A DNA stretch of 64,000 nucleotides from Larix kaempferi (GCA_027924585.1 BSBM01001067.1:4796501-4860500); one strand, 5' to 3'; shown: positions 11,078-22,823, counted from the first letter of the stretch. A program made the numbers and translations. Notes: a model not told the origin generated them from the letters alone.

Positions 11078-11854
11078 CTAAGGAGAGAAGGAAAAAACTT
11101 TCCCAAGTGAAAGCCTTTGCAAAAATATTGTCAATCTGCTCCTATGAAGGATTGCAATGCACGTGCTAGATCTGGATTTGCTCCTCTGATGTACCTCCCA
11201 CGGTGTAGAAGTTTTATTTTCCAAAATAAGTCTTTCAGGAACCCTTCTTGCTACTGGAGCGAATGGCTCATTATGGTCCAAATCATGAACCTCTAAGTAC
11301 CCTTTGTCAGATAACCAAGATTTGAACTTGGTTGTAGATCCCCCATGGCAAGTCTCTTCAAGGGATTGTGGATCAAACAAGACCATCATGTAGCAACTCT
11401 CTGAGAGAAGTGGATATGCATGAAATATTGCAAGGTTTGCATGATACCGAGATCGTGTGGTTCTATGGTCATATAGATCCCCAACTGTGTTCCCAACAGC
11501 TACAAGGAATTTGTGAGCTTGTATTGGCCTTGGCCATGGATTGGGAGCATGTGTTGGATCTAGATCCGAATCTCCTTGAAATTTATTCTCAACATCAAAA
11601 TCTTGATCCTCATATTCATTAGAAGAGATATCACTCTGATCTTCATTAGATGCCAATGGGGTAGGTAGAGAGTATGGAAAAAAATGGGAGAATTCATATG
11701 CCTTGGAGGCATGGTTTGCAAACCCTTTCTCTATAATCTTCCCAGTAGAGATATCTGAAATCTCAATTGTGTCAGGACCAAAGGCCACTTTCTCCAGTGA
11801 ACCTGTGTGAGTCATATGATATACAAACAACAAATTTGCTGACAAAGAAGGCAC
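11078..11854 (-). pseudogene. Fused copia pol remnant: pre-integrase region joined to RT start and the 3' end of pol
   Basis: This is a single open frame of 258 codons. Residues 1 to about 60 resemble the end of copia protease and the pre-integrase region (NLLFVYHMTHTGSL, KAYEFSHFFPY). A hydrophilic linker follows. Near residue 165 are CYMMVLFDPQSLEE and then DHNEPFAPVARR, the conserved entry of copia RT. The frame then jumps to a TIFLQRLSLGK-like block, the usual end of pol. Integrase, the RT core and RNase H are missing. It is probably a deletion product kept open by chance, although the length across several junctions is notable. No catalytic activity is expected. Confidence 0.7.
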
Positions 11855-11887
11855 AAATAAAACATTTTTGAACTTTCCATGCTCTAG

Positions 11888-12175
11888 CTATATTGTTCCC
11901 TTCCCTTCAACAGAGATCTGAGAGTTATCTCCCATGTGAATAATCATACCATCATTGAGATCTATAGAAGAAAATGATTCTTTGGAAGCAACCATGTGGT
12001 TGGAGGCTCTTGAATCTATGAGGAAGGCTTGTGATTGTGAAAATCCAGCCTTCGATGCATGGCATCTCTCATGACCATCAAACTCACTTCCAGAATCAGT
12101 CTCTCTTGTGTATTCTAGGAGGGAAATGTTTTGTTGATCAAGAATTTTGGTCATTTGATCTATCTTCATCTGCAT
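11888..12175 (-). pseudogene. Copia protease region of element J
   Basis: It contains AFLIDSRASNHMV, the aspartic protease motif with the usual Asp-Ser-Gly changed to Asp-Ser-Arg, so the active site is damaged. It follows the gag zinc knuckle, as expected for copia, and would have processed the polyprotein. Confidence 0.78.
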
Positions 12176-12993
12176 GCAAGATCTCTCTAGGTGGTTTCCT
12201 TTCTTTCAATAGGAACACTTAGATTTCTCAAATCCTTTTTGCTTGTCCTTCTTGGAGCTGGAGGCTCCTTTCGATGGACTAGACTTGGCATTCTGCTTGG
12301 GTTCAAATTGCCTCTTCTCTTTCCCTTGTGCTTCCCTTTGGCATTCGCACTTTTTGACTCTCCAGCCATAAGAGCCTGATTATTGGAGGCTTGAAAAGCA
12401 CCCATCTAAATCAGTTTGTCTTATTCTTGGATGAGATATTCAGTGAATGCATCTAGAGATGGAATTTTCCAACCAGGGATTGACAATCTCCCTGAATGGA
12501 AGGTAGAAACAAAGATGGAGAACTCAGGACCTAGCTTGCTCATAATGGATAGCACCAATTACTCATCCTTCTTCTCAATTCCACACTGCTTATATTGCAT
12601 GACCAAAGATTTGAATTTGGAAAAGAATTGCTAGATGGTCTCGAAACTGCTCGGTTGAATAGTAATCAACTCATTCTCCAGAATATGGCCCCTTAGCTCA
12701 TCTTGTTTTCCGAAGAGGGTATCCAACTTCAACCAAACCTCTCTTGGAGTCTTCAATCCTTCGAGGTGGAAGAGAATATCTCTAGAAATATGAATACACA
12801 TGAAACCGAATGCTTCATCTAATCTATTCAGATACTTGGCCTTCTCAACAGTTGCTTGAGGTTCAACCTCCTTTCCCATTGTTACCCTGTATAGTGACTT
12901 GTTGCGCAAGGCCATCTGCATATCAGCCCTCCAATCAAGGTAATTTAAGGGTGTCAGGATCCTGGGAGAGAGAGGAGAATTCAAATTGTCCAT
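12176..12993 (-). pseudogene. Copia gag of element J
   Basis: The N-terminal 120 codons (12631-12993) start MDNLNSPLSPRILTPLNYLD and hold the copia gag signature W-x-D/M-Q and EVWLKLDTLFGK. The middle part is Lys/Arg-rich (12187-12405). A CX2CX4HX4C zinc knuckle is visible at about 12190-12225, but its second Cys codon is now TGA. Several other stops break the frame. It would form the particle shell and bind RNA. Confidence 0.8.
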
Positions 12994-13258
12994 GAGAACT
13001 GCTGGAGCGAATACAAGCTGAAACTGCTGCTACTGCTACACTCATTTTTTTTTTGAATAACCTGCAAAAAACTCTCAATTTTGGAGATAGACTACTACTA
13101 AGCATTGCTTTAGGAAAATAGGAACATTTTTCTAGATCCTTCACACCTGGCTAGACCTCAAAGGATTTCTCCAATGAATTCAATGCAATGGAACCAAGAT
13201 TTGCTGGGGAAATCCACAGGCTTCTAGTGCACTACTGAAAGCAGCTGCTCAACCTACT

Positions 13259-13277
13259 CTCAATGGCTCTGATACCA
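13259..13277 (-). other. Primer binding site of element J (initiator tRNA-Met)
   Basis: On the minus strand it reads TGGTATCAGAGCCATTGAG, immediately after the 5' LTR, the usual copia arrangement. Confidence 0.9.
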
Positions 13278-13854
13278 TGTGAAGTTCTAAATCACAACAG
13301 ATTTAAGAGCTGAGTATACCTCATAGAGAAAGAATGACTAGAAAAGATGAATTAGAGTGAAAACTGCAGTAAAAATGAGCAGACAATTAATCATGCATGA
13401 GAACTCATATATGAACAGAATAATGTCACATGATCCAATAATCAGTATAATGAACAATTATGTTACAATGGAGAGGATTTGAATCACCTAGGAGAATTCG
13501 AGTCTCACTTGATCTAGCATAGTAATTGTGACCTCTATCAGTGCTCCAAAGCTCCTAAATCTCAGTTAACTGAAGCTACTGTTAGTTAACTGACCAAGGA
13601 GGGCACATCCATGAGTTTGACATATAAATAACTCAGAAAAGGCACATGAGGCCACAATTAGTGACATTCAGAGAATAAACACCCCCACAAGAGTCAACTA
13701 ACTCAGGTGGAATGAACTGGAACAATGAGTTGGCTCCTAAAAAGTAGGGAACTACCTCTAGTGGTCCTAAAATCATGCATGCATGGTGCATTAGGTGGCT
13801 ACTGAGTCTTGGATGACATCTGCACACCACTAGGGGGAGAATAACATCTATTAC
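13278..13854 (-). repeat. 5' LTR of copia element J, main piece
   Basis: It matches 10236-10812 of the 3' LTR and stops inside the LTR at about 13854 (AATAACATC). The remaining 80 bases are at 22743-22823. Confidence 0.88.
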
Positions 13855-13880
13855 ATGAGGAACAAAGTTTGAATTCACAC

Positions 13881-15207
13881 TGCCACGACCCCTCGCGTCG
13901 ATCCAACGCAAGGAAGAGATCATGACACTAAGATTTGGGCTTTACACAAAACTTAGCCCCATTCATCATGAATAAAACAAATGGCATTACAAATAAAATG
14001 GATATGTGTGCAGATGCAAGTTAAGCAAACATGCACAACGGAATAAAACACCATCCACACACATTTCACATGCATCCACCATATCAAGGACAACCATCCA
14101 TTAATTAAAACAGTGTAGAAGTAAAACACAAATAAAATACTCATCTTGATGTAATGCTGTCCCAAGCAACTAGCTATGTCGTTGCAATGTTCCACCCAAC
14201 CATAGGTCTCTTCCCAGCCTATATTCTTTCAACACTCAGAGACCACCCCCGAGCTGAGCATGATATTTACAAGGAAAATGGGACTCTCAAGTTCAGCACA
14301 ACCAAAGCAATGGATACCCATCTCAACCCCAACATTCTCTTACACACAGCAAACTCAAAAACTGGGCATGGATACATATTTTCAACAGTGGATTTACAAA
14401 TTAGGGTCCATGGGTTTTTCCCCAAATCATGGCACACCCGAAAACGGATTGTGGGAAGAGGGAATCAACCCAAGGGAAGAAAACCGATTTCTCCCATAGA
14501 TGTATGAGCATTCAGTGGGCCAAAACGACCTCTACAAAACCCCCAAATCGATTTATTCTCTTCTCCACTGTTAACCAAAACAAAAACGCCCTTCCCAGCT
14601 AGAAAAATGAAGGAAAACACAGCAAAACCATGGAGGAAAACGCCCAGGAAGCTCCCAACTCGTGAGAGAGAAAAACTGATGTGTGAAGAATGGCTTGGGG
14701 AGCAATTTCGTGGTTCCTTTCTTGCCCAAGAAGCCAAACACGAATTTCTATGGAGGGTGGCTTTCCCATACCTGAATTTGGACAGCCCTACCTCTCCATT
14801 CCCAAGGCATTAACTACCTCAACCAAATCTTGGAGAAAAATGAATGATTGGGCACAAAAGTCAACATGGGTAGTTGAGGGTTGATGGGTTCTCTCATTGA
14901 CAGTTGGCTTGACTTGATTGGCTCAAGTGTTTGAATATTTACCTCCCAATTCCTTGTAAACATCATGCCCTCATCTCTCGTTGCATTGCATAGCTAGTTG
15001 TGGGAATTTATATTAAAACGCATATTTACAATTTCCATGGCTTACTAGCACATGGGTAGCATAATACCAAATACTTGCCTCTTCAAGGTCGAGCATTCAC
15101 TAGCGGGGACTTGGACTTGAGCTCCACTCTAGGAGTCATACATAATATGTATACAATATGTACATTATAGCCCAAAATATCCTAAATGTCAAAATGGGGG
15201 GATTACA
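13881..15207 (-). repeat. 3' LTR of element F
   Basis: It runs TGCCACGACC to GGGGATTACA on the plus strand and is 1327 bases, the same length as the partner at 20336-21662 with scattered differences. Short frames inside it occur in both copies and are not supported as genes. Confidence 0.92.
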
Positions 15208-15220
15208 ATCCCCTCCTCCT
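15208..15220 (-). other. Polypurine tract of element F
   Basis: AGGAGGAGGGGAT on the minus strand directly precedes the 3' LTR; plus-strand synthesis would start here. Confidence 0.8.
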
Positions 15221-15407
15221 TATAATAACACCGTCCTCGGTGTTCCAATATTTAGGAATACATACACGCTTTATACATGTCCAAAATTCACAAAAATGAG
15301 GCAGGTCTGTCCTGCATTTCACCTTTTACTTGGGTTTCAGGACCAAGTCCTTTGGCCTTCACAAATTGCTCCTGCTGGCTAGGACCTTCTAGCTTTGCAT
15401 GAGGGCA

Positions 15408-15848
15408 TTATTCCAAAACAATCCCTTCCTTTTCTTTACCTTCGAGCTGATCCACAAGTCTAAAAACTTTATGGCTTCTATATTTCTTGTTGTCCTTTGT
15501 TGGGCAGTTACGGAGGTAATGATTTCCCCCACATTCCCAACATTCCAGTGGTTCATTTTTCTTTACCTGCTCAACTTCCGTGGATTCTTCTAGCCTCGAG
15601 CGTTTCTTGATGGGCTGATTGGATGAATGCCTCTTCATGGATCCATTGCCCTTTCCCTTACTGATTTCCCCTAGAATGCTTCTTACCTCCCTTTGCAGAC
15701 AAATAGAGTCCCGCAAAGCCCTGTAGTTCATGTTATTCTGCTGCTTTTGTAGCTTGAGCATCTCTCCAAGATTTTCTTGGGTCTGGGAAATTGTTTGAAG
15801 AAGCTCTTCAACCAAATCCAACCGCTTTTGTTTTGTTGCCATGGTCAA
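15408..15848 (-). CDS. Gag-like protein of element F with zinc knuckle
   Basis: This is an open frame of 146 codons with an ATG (MTMATKQKRLDL...). Residues 1-60 are Leu/Gln/Glu-rich and look like a coiled coil (LVEELLQTISQTQENLGEML). The middle is Lys/Ser/Arg-rich. At about residue 102 is CWECGGNHYLRNC, a CX2CX3HX4C zinc knuckle as in plant gypsy gag. It lacks the capsid domain I would expect before the knuckle, so it is a partial or specialised gag that could bind the element RNA. It is the only intact frame in the element. It could also be a chance-preserved gag end. Confidence 0.7.
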   Translation of the reverse strand: MTMATKQKRLDLVEELLQTISQTQENLGEMLKLQKQQNNMNYRALRDSICLQREVRSILGEISKGKGNGSMKRHSSNQPIKKRSRLEESTEVEQVKKNEPLECWECGGNHYLRNCPTKDNKKYRSHKVFRLVDQLEGKEKEGIVLE

Positions 15849-16820
15849 TGTGCATAGCTGACCACACTTTTCTTACTAGCAACAATTGCTTGTATCGGCT
15901 GCAACCAATCGCTTGAATTTCTTACCTGTGAAATTCATCATGGCAATTCTTTGTTAGGCCAAGCATAACATAAACATTAACATCAGTAAATTATTTTCCC
16001 AATTGACATGGAATTTCCATGCTTCATTCATGAGACTTCCACACTTTTCACCCTTGCCCAACATACATAGGAACTCATTCATGTTCATCCTTTCATAGGG
16101 AATTAACTATTTCGGCATTTACAATTCATTTCAAGCAATTAAACACAATCTATTTTCAGCTATGACATGCACTCAACAATATTTTGTTTTTAAGATGTAT
16201 CAGTAAAAAGGAAAGAGAAGAGTAAGAGTTTCCCCCTCTTAGTCTCGTTCCAATCCAGAGCCACACTACCACTGTGGTTCTATGCTCCTTAGCCTCTTTC
16301 AATTCAATGTGAATGCTTGACTTGCCATTTCTTGGCTATGGCACTTAGTGTCTAAGGTCTGTTTAAGTTTTTTTTTTTTCTTCAACTAGGGAACCCTTCC
16401 CCATGATTTCCCACAGAACCTTTGGCTGCTAGGACCTACACAAGTCCACTTAGCACCATTTTCCTCATTGCTGCTCATGCTGAGCTCTTCCAGGACAGTC
16501 ACATGTCCACATGCATCCTTATGATGCCTTCATAGTCCTTGCTTCCAACAATACCTACACTCAAACATTGAAGCAATTCACATGTTTAGTTTATTTTCAT
16601 AGGGTTTATCTCTAAACGAGAGTTTAAGAAATCACAATCAAATCATGTACACACGTGTATTCATTTAAATAAGCAAAAGGCTGCAAGATAACCAAATACT
16701 TATCTGTATTGTGTAGTTCCTCTCTACTCCACATGTTTCCTTCTCTGCTTTACAAGCCTTAGATCACCTGTGGGGTGGATGCTTAGCTAGCACACGTGCT
16801 ACTCCACAAGATCAAGTAGT

Positions 16821-17395
16821 CAATGCCAAGCTAGTACACCATCTGGGTTTATCAGGCATACAACAACCCTTCACCAATGCCTCCAAAACATCCAAATAAC
16901 CAATGCCAAGCCATTACAATGACTAGGTTTATCAGGCATACAACAACCCTTCACCAATACCTCCACAACATCCAAATAACCAATGCCAAGACAGTACACC
17001 GACTGGGTTTATCAAGCATACAACAACCCTTCACCAATTCCTCCACAACATTCAAATAACCAATGCCAAGACAGTACACTGACTGGGTTTATCAGGCATA
17101 CAACAACCCTTCACCACAACATCCAAATAACCAATGCCAAGCCGATACACCGACTGGGTTTATCAGACATGAAACAACCCTTCACTACAACATCCAAATA
17201 ACTAATGCCAAGCCAGTACACCAGCTGGGTTTATCAGACATGCAACAACCCTTCACCAAAACATCCAAATAACCAATTGCAAGCCAATACACCGACTGAG
17301 TTTATCAGGCATGCAACAACCCTTCACCACAACATCCAAATAACCAATGCCAAGCCAGTACACCGACTGTGTTTATCAGGCATGCAACAACCCTT
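16821..17395 (+). repeat. Tandem array of 80/71-bp units
   Basis: There are eight units beginning CAATGCCAAG (or TAATGCC) at 16821, 16901, 16981, 17061, 17132, 17203, 17274 and 17345. The first three are 80 bases, the next four 71 bases, and the last is partial. The shorter unit lacks a 9-base piece around CAATGCCTC. Confidence 0.95.
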
Positions 17396-19854
17396 CATGC
17401 ACAATCAATTCTTCATCCACACAAGGATGGCACTCCTTCTACTGTGCAAACCAACGGTTCCCTTTAGGAACTCTTTAGGTGACTTTCTTGACTGCAGGCT
17501 AGCATGTCCCCACAATACCCACAATGATGATACCCCTTTTCTACTACACAGCTCCTCGGGCCTATCCATCCCTTCTAGTGTCCTTTAGGGTGAGCGTAGA
17601 AAGGTTACCACTGCCTATACAACCCTCTTGAGTACCCTTTCTTCACTTTGCCTCTTAACGTGCAACACCAAATTGCATCTGTGTAAGTCATTCGTTTTGC
17701 AGATGTATCTTTTCTTCATTTGCGAAGAATGGGGGCTCCCTTCTCTGAGTCAACGGCCCTTCGGTTTTCCACCCCAATCTTTTCACGTTCCATAACTCAC
17801 ACATGCCTTCTTGGCATAGTTTTACCATATCACTCACATGGTTTTCCAACATACAACTCAGCTGAGATGTCATCCTTAAGATATGCAATGGCATTTCACC
17901 CGAAACCCATTTCCAAAGCATGGGGTCCTTCCCATGGAGTTTGGCTTCTGCAGACCATCACACATGGTATTCCTGCAATGTGTCTTCTTGGAACACTTAT
18001 CAAATATCCAAACAGTCAGCAACATTTAACAATAAAATTCAAATTTGATTGTTCCATAGCCAATCAATGGCACTAAGAATTAAATTCAATCACGAATTTG
18101 CAATTCGGTCCACTACATAAATTGATTTGCTTAGTCATGAGGTTATCCTCATATTGTCTGTCTCTTGTAAGTGGCACCCCTCTTCCCATTAGGGTTTTAC
18201 ACATGCTACCATAACATGAACATCCACTTACAACACATCCTCCTGACATAGTTCTATGCAAGCCAATGATGATTAGCAATTATCAACAAATTCTCAAATC
18301 TGAAATCTACAAGTCCAAACATTGACAATCTGTTCTGCACATAAACTATTTTTACAAACATGAGATCCTTTTCACGAGGTTTGGCTCTTGCACATGGTAG
18401 ATTCCAATCTTCATCATGGACTTACCCACATTTCCATTCCCAAAACAATCTACCTGAAATTTGAAACTTCAATCACCCAAACGCTTTGTAAGTATCTATG
18501 CATATAATATTTCATTGCTGCAACAGTCATTGAAGCATTTTCAGAATTATAAAACTCCATTACTCAAACACTTCCAGTTGTTAACATCACAATATCACCA
18601 AGACTCATTTAATTCATGTGGATCATTATCATACTAGAATTGCAAGGTACAGTCACATCACAACCATGCATTCACACAATGCATCTCAACATGTGCACCC
18701 ACACCTATGCATGCACATTTACACCACTCACATAATCTTTTAATGTGCATTCACTCAATGCTCAACCACAAGATTGTACAAAATATTTTAATGCACCACC
18801 CTTCGATACAACCTTGCATTAATTCATGAATACTATGCATTCATACATATTATGGCCTAACTATGACTACCCCACATAGCATGCATTACCATGACAGGAC
18901 CATAAGTCCCCGATTGCTTGGTTATCAACCGATAACCAACATACACAGATGTCATGATATAATTCCACATGAAAGAATTCACAATTCTAAATAGCTCGAT
19001 GGTATAAGGCTCCTCGTCCTTGCTACCCTATACCTCACCATACCATGGTGGTATCACGTTCAAGCACTCAGTACCACATGCAAACCAAATCAACATAGTT
19101 TAAACATAGTTGAAGAGATATTACCAAATTCTCTTTCAATATTCATGCTATTAAGCATAAATAACCATTACCCGCATGACTGTCTTTAACATCGCTTGAT
19201 TTTACCTGATTAGTTGGCCTCTTACCAAGGCTACACAGTCCTTTTTCCAACCCTTTGATCATGAATCATTACTCCATCCTTCCCTCTCAAGGTTTGCTGG
19301 TCACTTGCTTTGACTTCTTTGCATTTTCAGTCATGCTTCTATGGTTTGATTCCTAAAACCATCATCAACAACATTGATTGTCATCAACCATAGGAAATCC
19401 CATTAATGGGATACTGCATGTGTAAATTTACTAGCTTTACCCATATGCAACATCATGCTCATGCATAAACACCTTCATATGCACTATGCAATATCTATTA
19501 ATGTGCCAACTAGTGCATATTTACTTCGTCTGTATGATCTTTTGCATTTTCAGCATTCCTATGCCATAGTTTTTATGCATATAAAACTTGTAAAATAAAA
19601 ATACAATAGCAAGAGAGGAGTTAAGGAATTCTCCCTTTCCAATCCCTCATCATAACATAGAATTTCCTATTCCACCTCATATCCTTCGACTGTTTTGATG
19701 ATTTGAGCCTTTCATCGCTGACCGATCTCCTCCGACCGCCGACCGGTTCTTACTCCGACCTCCAACCGCTGACCAAGTCTTAAACCTTCGACCACCGACT
19801 GCCGACCGAGTCTTAAACCTCCGACCGTCGACCGAGTCTTAAACCTCCGATCGC

Positions 19855-20090
19855 CGACCATTTCGTAGAAGATGAGCGATTGGTTGCCGATCGTTTCGCA
19901 GAAAATAAGCGATTGGTCGTTGACCGTTTCGCAAAAGATAAGCGATTGGTCGTCGACCGTTTTGCAGAAAATAAGCGATTGGTCGCCGACCGTTTTGCAG
20001 AAGAATCGTAATTTTTTGCCAACCGCATTGCAGAAGAATCGTAATTTTTCGCCGACTGCATCGTAGAAAAATCCTAATTTTTCGTCGATC
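19855..20090. repeat. Tandem array of 33-bp units in the leader of element F
   Basis: GCGATTGG recurs at 19876, 19909, 19942 and 19975, exactly 33 bases apart, followed by more diverged units with AGAATCGTAATTTTT. The period is 11 codons, so frames stay open on both strands. Related CGACCG-rich sequence extends left to about 19720. It lies within 250 bases of the primer binding site. Confidence 0.92.
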
Positions 20091-20314
20091 ACGTCGCAGG
20101 ACTCATCTCAAATCACCGACTGTTTCAGCGTTTCGGGCTGATCTTCGCCGACACAGTCTTGGCATAAATCTCATAAAACACTTAGAAATTTTTTGAAAAT
20201 TGAATATACATGAAGACATCCAAAATTGAAATTTTTCTTAATGATCACTGCTGAGCAGGAAGCATACTTACCTCTGCAAGTTGCCTGATTTGGCCCATTA
20301 GGCCCAATGTTGTA

Positions 20315-20332
20315 GCCTACGCTCTGATACCA
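20315..20332 (-). other. Primer binding site of element F (initiator tRNA-Met)
   Basis: On the minus strand it reads TGGTATCAGAGCGTAGGC, three bases after the 5' LTR. Confidence 0.9.
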
Positions 20333-20335
20333 CTC

Positions 20336-21662
20336 TGCCACGACCCCTCCTGACGATCCAACGTAAGGAAGGGATCATGACACTAAGATTTGGGCTTTAC
20401 ACAAAACTTAGCCCCATTCATCATGAATAAAACAAATGGCATTACAAATAAAATGGATATGTGTGCAGATGCAAGTCAAACAAACATGCACAACGGAATA
20501 AAACATCATCCACACACATTTCACATGCATCCACCATATCAAGGACAACCATCCATTAATTAAAACAGTGCAATAATAAAACACAAATAAAATACTCATC
20601 TTGATGTAATGTTGTCCCAAGCAACTAGCTATGTCGCTGCAACGTTCCACCCAACCATAGGTCTCTTCCCAGCCTATATTCTTTCAACACTCAGAGACCA
20701 CCCATGAGCTGGACATGATATCTACAAGGAAAATGGGACTCTCAAGTTCAGCACAGCCAAAGCAATGGATATCCATCTCAACCCCAACATTCTCTTACAC
20801 ACAACAAACTCAAAAACTGGGCACGGATACACATTTTCAGCAATGGATTTACAAATTAGGGTCCATGGTTTTTTCCCCAAATCGTGGCACACCCAAAAAC
20901 AGATTGTGGGAAGAGGGAATCAACCCCAGGGAAGAAAACCGATTTCTCCCATAGATGTATGAGCATTCAGTGGGTCAAAACGACCTCTATAAAACCCCCA
21001 AATCAATTCATTCTCTTCCCCGCTGTTAACCAAAACAAAAACGCCCTTCCCAGCTAGAAAAATGAAGGAAAACACAGCAAAACCCTGGAGGAAAATGCCT
21101 AGGAAGCTCCCAACTCGTGAGAGAGCAAAACTGATGGGTGAAGAATGGCTTGGGGAGTAATTTCGTGGTTCCTTTCTTGCCCAAGAAGCCAAACACAAAT
21201 TTCTATGGAGGGTGGCTTGCCCATACTCGAATTTGGATAGCCATACCACTCCATTCCCAAGGCATTAACTACCTCAACCAACTCTTGGAGAAAAATGAAT
21301 GATTGGGCACAAAAGTCAACATGGGTAGTTGAGGGTTGATGGGTTCTATCATTGACACTTGGCTTGACTTGATTGGCTCAAGGGTTTCAATATTTACCTC
21401 CCAATTCCTTGTAAACATCATGCCCCCATCTCTCGTTGCATTGCATAGCTAGTTGTGGGCATTTCTATTAAAATGCATATTTACAATTTCCATGGCTTAC
21501 TTGCACATGGGTAGCATAATACCAAATACTTGCCTCTTCAAGGTTGAGCATTCACTAGCAAGGCCTTGGCCTTGAGATCCACGCTAAGAATCATACATAA
21601 TATGCATACAATATTTACATTATAGCCCAAAATATCCTAAAGGTCAAAATGGGGGTATTACA
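20336..21662 (-). repeat. 5' LTR of element F
   Basis: 1327 bases, TGCCACGACC to GGGTATTACA on the plus strand, paired with 13881-15207. Confidence 0.92.
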
Positions 21663-21667
21663 CACAC

Positions 21668-22470
21668 GAAATAACACAGTATTGCACCTTTGACACGTTT
21701 CAGTTCCATGCAACGAACATTACATTATCCCCAAAATTTAGGACGATGCAACTAAATATCACAATGCTTCAAAACTTCATAATCTTGTGTGCTCAATGGA
21801 ATAGGGGAACACATTGCATTTCTTCAAACTTTCATACCCATACGATATCCATCACAACATAAGAAAAGATAGGGTGAGTGCTAGGAATTCCGCAGTCGAT
21901 TCGCTTATTCAAAATGTTGTAATCAACTCAACCGTCAACCAATTACCAAATGGTATCATCGACCCGCTTATCAACTCAATCAAATGCCAAACGGTATCGT
22001 TAACCCGCTTATCAACTCAATCAAATGCCAAACGGTATCGTTAACCCGCTTATCAACTCAACTAGTTGTGTGGTATCAACCCACTTATCAAAGGTATTGA
22101 TTTCACTCATTCTTCTCAAATAAAGGGCTACGAACATCTGTATTGAATTGAGTACTTGTGGAAATATCTTATGAAGACATCTGGTGAGCGAGTCCATTAG
22201 ACTAAATGATATGCAAATGTATCGGATGATTGTATGAAATCATGTTGATTTGGGAACCTACTCTGTGATTCATCTTCTATAACATCACAAGTTTCAGATA
22301 CAAGAGAAAACATGTACCAAGTTCGTGTTCAGAATCCTTCTATGTGCTTGATTCCTGCAACCCTTCTATGTTTTATTGCTCATTTTGATGCTTTGATACC
22401 AAATGGTAATATATGGAAAATATTACTACCTTCATTCATCCATTCTCAGTTATTTTTCCAAATCAAAATC
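21668..22470. other. Unassigned segment inside the broken LTR of element J
   Basis: Together with 13855-13880 it forms about 0.83 kb between two overlapping pieces of the J LTR. There is no gene. It includes a short tandem repeat (21939-22070). The words GCTTTGATACCAAATGG near 22390 resemble a minus-strand primer site of another element, so it may be part of a further LTR element. Confidence 0.45.
21939..22070 (+). repeat. 41-bp tandem repeat, about 2.7 copies
   Basis: Units contain CCCGCTTATCAACTCAATCA followed by AATGCCAAACGGTATCG. Two are nearly identical; the flanking ones are diverged. Confidence 0.85.
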
Positions 22471-22479
22471 CGCAAATGA

Positions 22480-22823
22480 AGCTACTATTAGTTAACTGAC
22501 CAAGGAGGGCGCATCCATGAGTTTGACATGCAAATCACTCAGAAAAGGGCGCATGAGGCCACAATTAGTGGCATTCAGAGAATAAACCCCCCCACAAGAG
22601 TCAGCTAACTCAGGTGGACTGAACTAGAACAATGATTTGGCTCCTAAAAAGTAGGGAACTGCCTCTAGTGGTCCTAAAATCATGCATGCAAGGTGCATTA
22701 GGTGGCTACTGAGTCCTGGATGACATCTACACACCATTAGGGGGAAAATAACATCACTAAGTACTAGAAAATGGTAAATAATGAAAGTAGGACAAGGATC
22801 ATGAGTATTAAAATATCCTAACA
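22480..22823 (-). repeat. 5' LTR of element J, outer piece with duplicated part
   Basis: It matches the outer 345 bases of the J LTR, ending ATCCTAACA. About 265 bases of it repeat what is already present at 13570-13854, so the LTR was not merely split but partly duplicated. Confidence 0.85.

Larger units (their letters stand above)
15849..20314. other. Non-coding interior of element F
   Basis: It contains no recognisable pol domain on either strand over 4.4 kb. It holds tandem arrays at 16821-17395 and 19855-20090 and otherwise unique AT-rich sequence. The open frames seen here are products of the repeats. Confidence 0.7.
13881..21662 (-). mobile_element. Element F: gag-only, non-autonomous Ty3/gypsy-like LTR element
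   Basis: Two LTRs of 1327 bases each flank 5.1 kb. CACAC lies on both sides (13876-13880 and 21663-21667), a perfect target duplication. An initiator-Met primer site and a polypurine tract are present in minus-strand order. The only coding frame I recognise is a 146-codon protein with a zinc knuckle near the 3' end; no protease, RT or integrase is seen. The rest is non-coding and holds two tandem repeat arrays. This matches the idea of terminal-repeat elements carrying only gag, which must use enzymes from another element. Confidence 0.88.
10236..22823 (-). mobile_element. Element J: internally deleted Ty1/copia element in the 5' LTR of C
   Basis: The 3' LTR is 10236-10892. A C-rich stretch at 10893-10903 is the polypurine tract read on the minus strand. 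Decayed gag and protease follow, then a fused remnant of RT, then an initiator-Met primer site (13259-13277) and the 5' LTR. The outer flanks GTTTC (10231-10235) and ATTTC (22824-22828) are a target duplication with one mismatch. Integrase and most of RT/RNase H are absent, so it is non-autonomous. The 5' LTR is itself interrupted. Confidence 0.85.

Noticed and set aside
14154-14813. Frames shared with 20715-20962 as possible conserved genes
   Set aside because: They are duplicated only because both lie in the LTRs of element F; no motif is visible.
16821-17395. CRISPR-like array
   Set aside because: Units are contiguous, without spacers, and the sequence is plant retroelement DNA.
16877-17588. 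Series of overlapping short frames with a repeated peptide
   Set aside because: They are translations of the 80/71-base tandem array, open only because of unit composition.
19712-20092. 126-codon frame with an 11-residue repeat
   Set aside because: It is a product of the 33-base array; frames on both strands are open, with no start context or family match.
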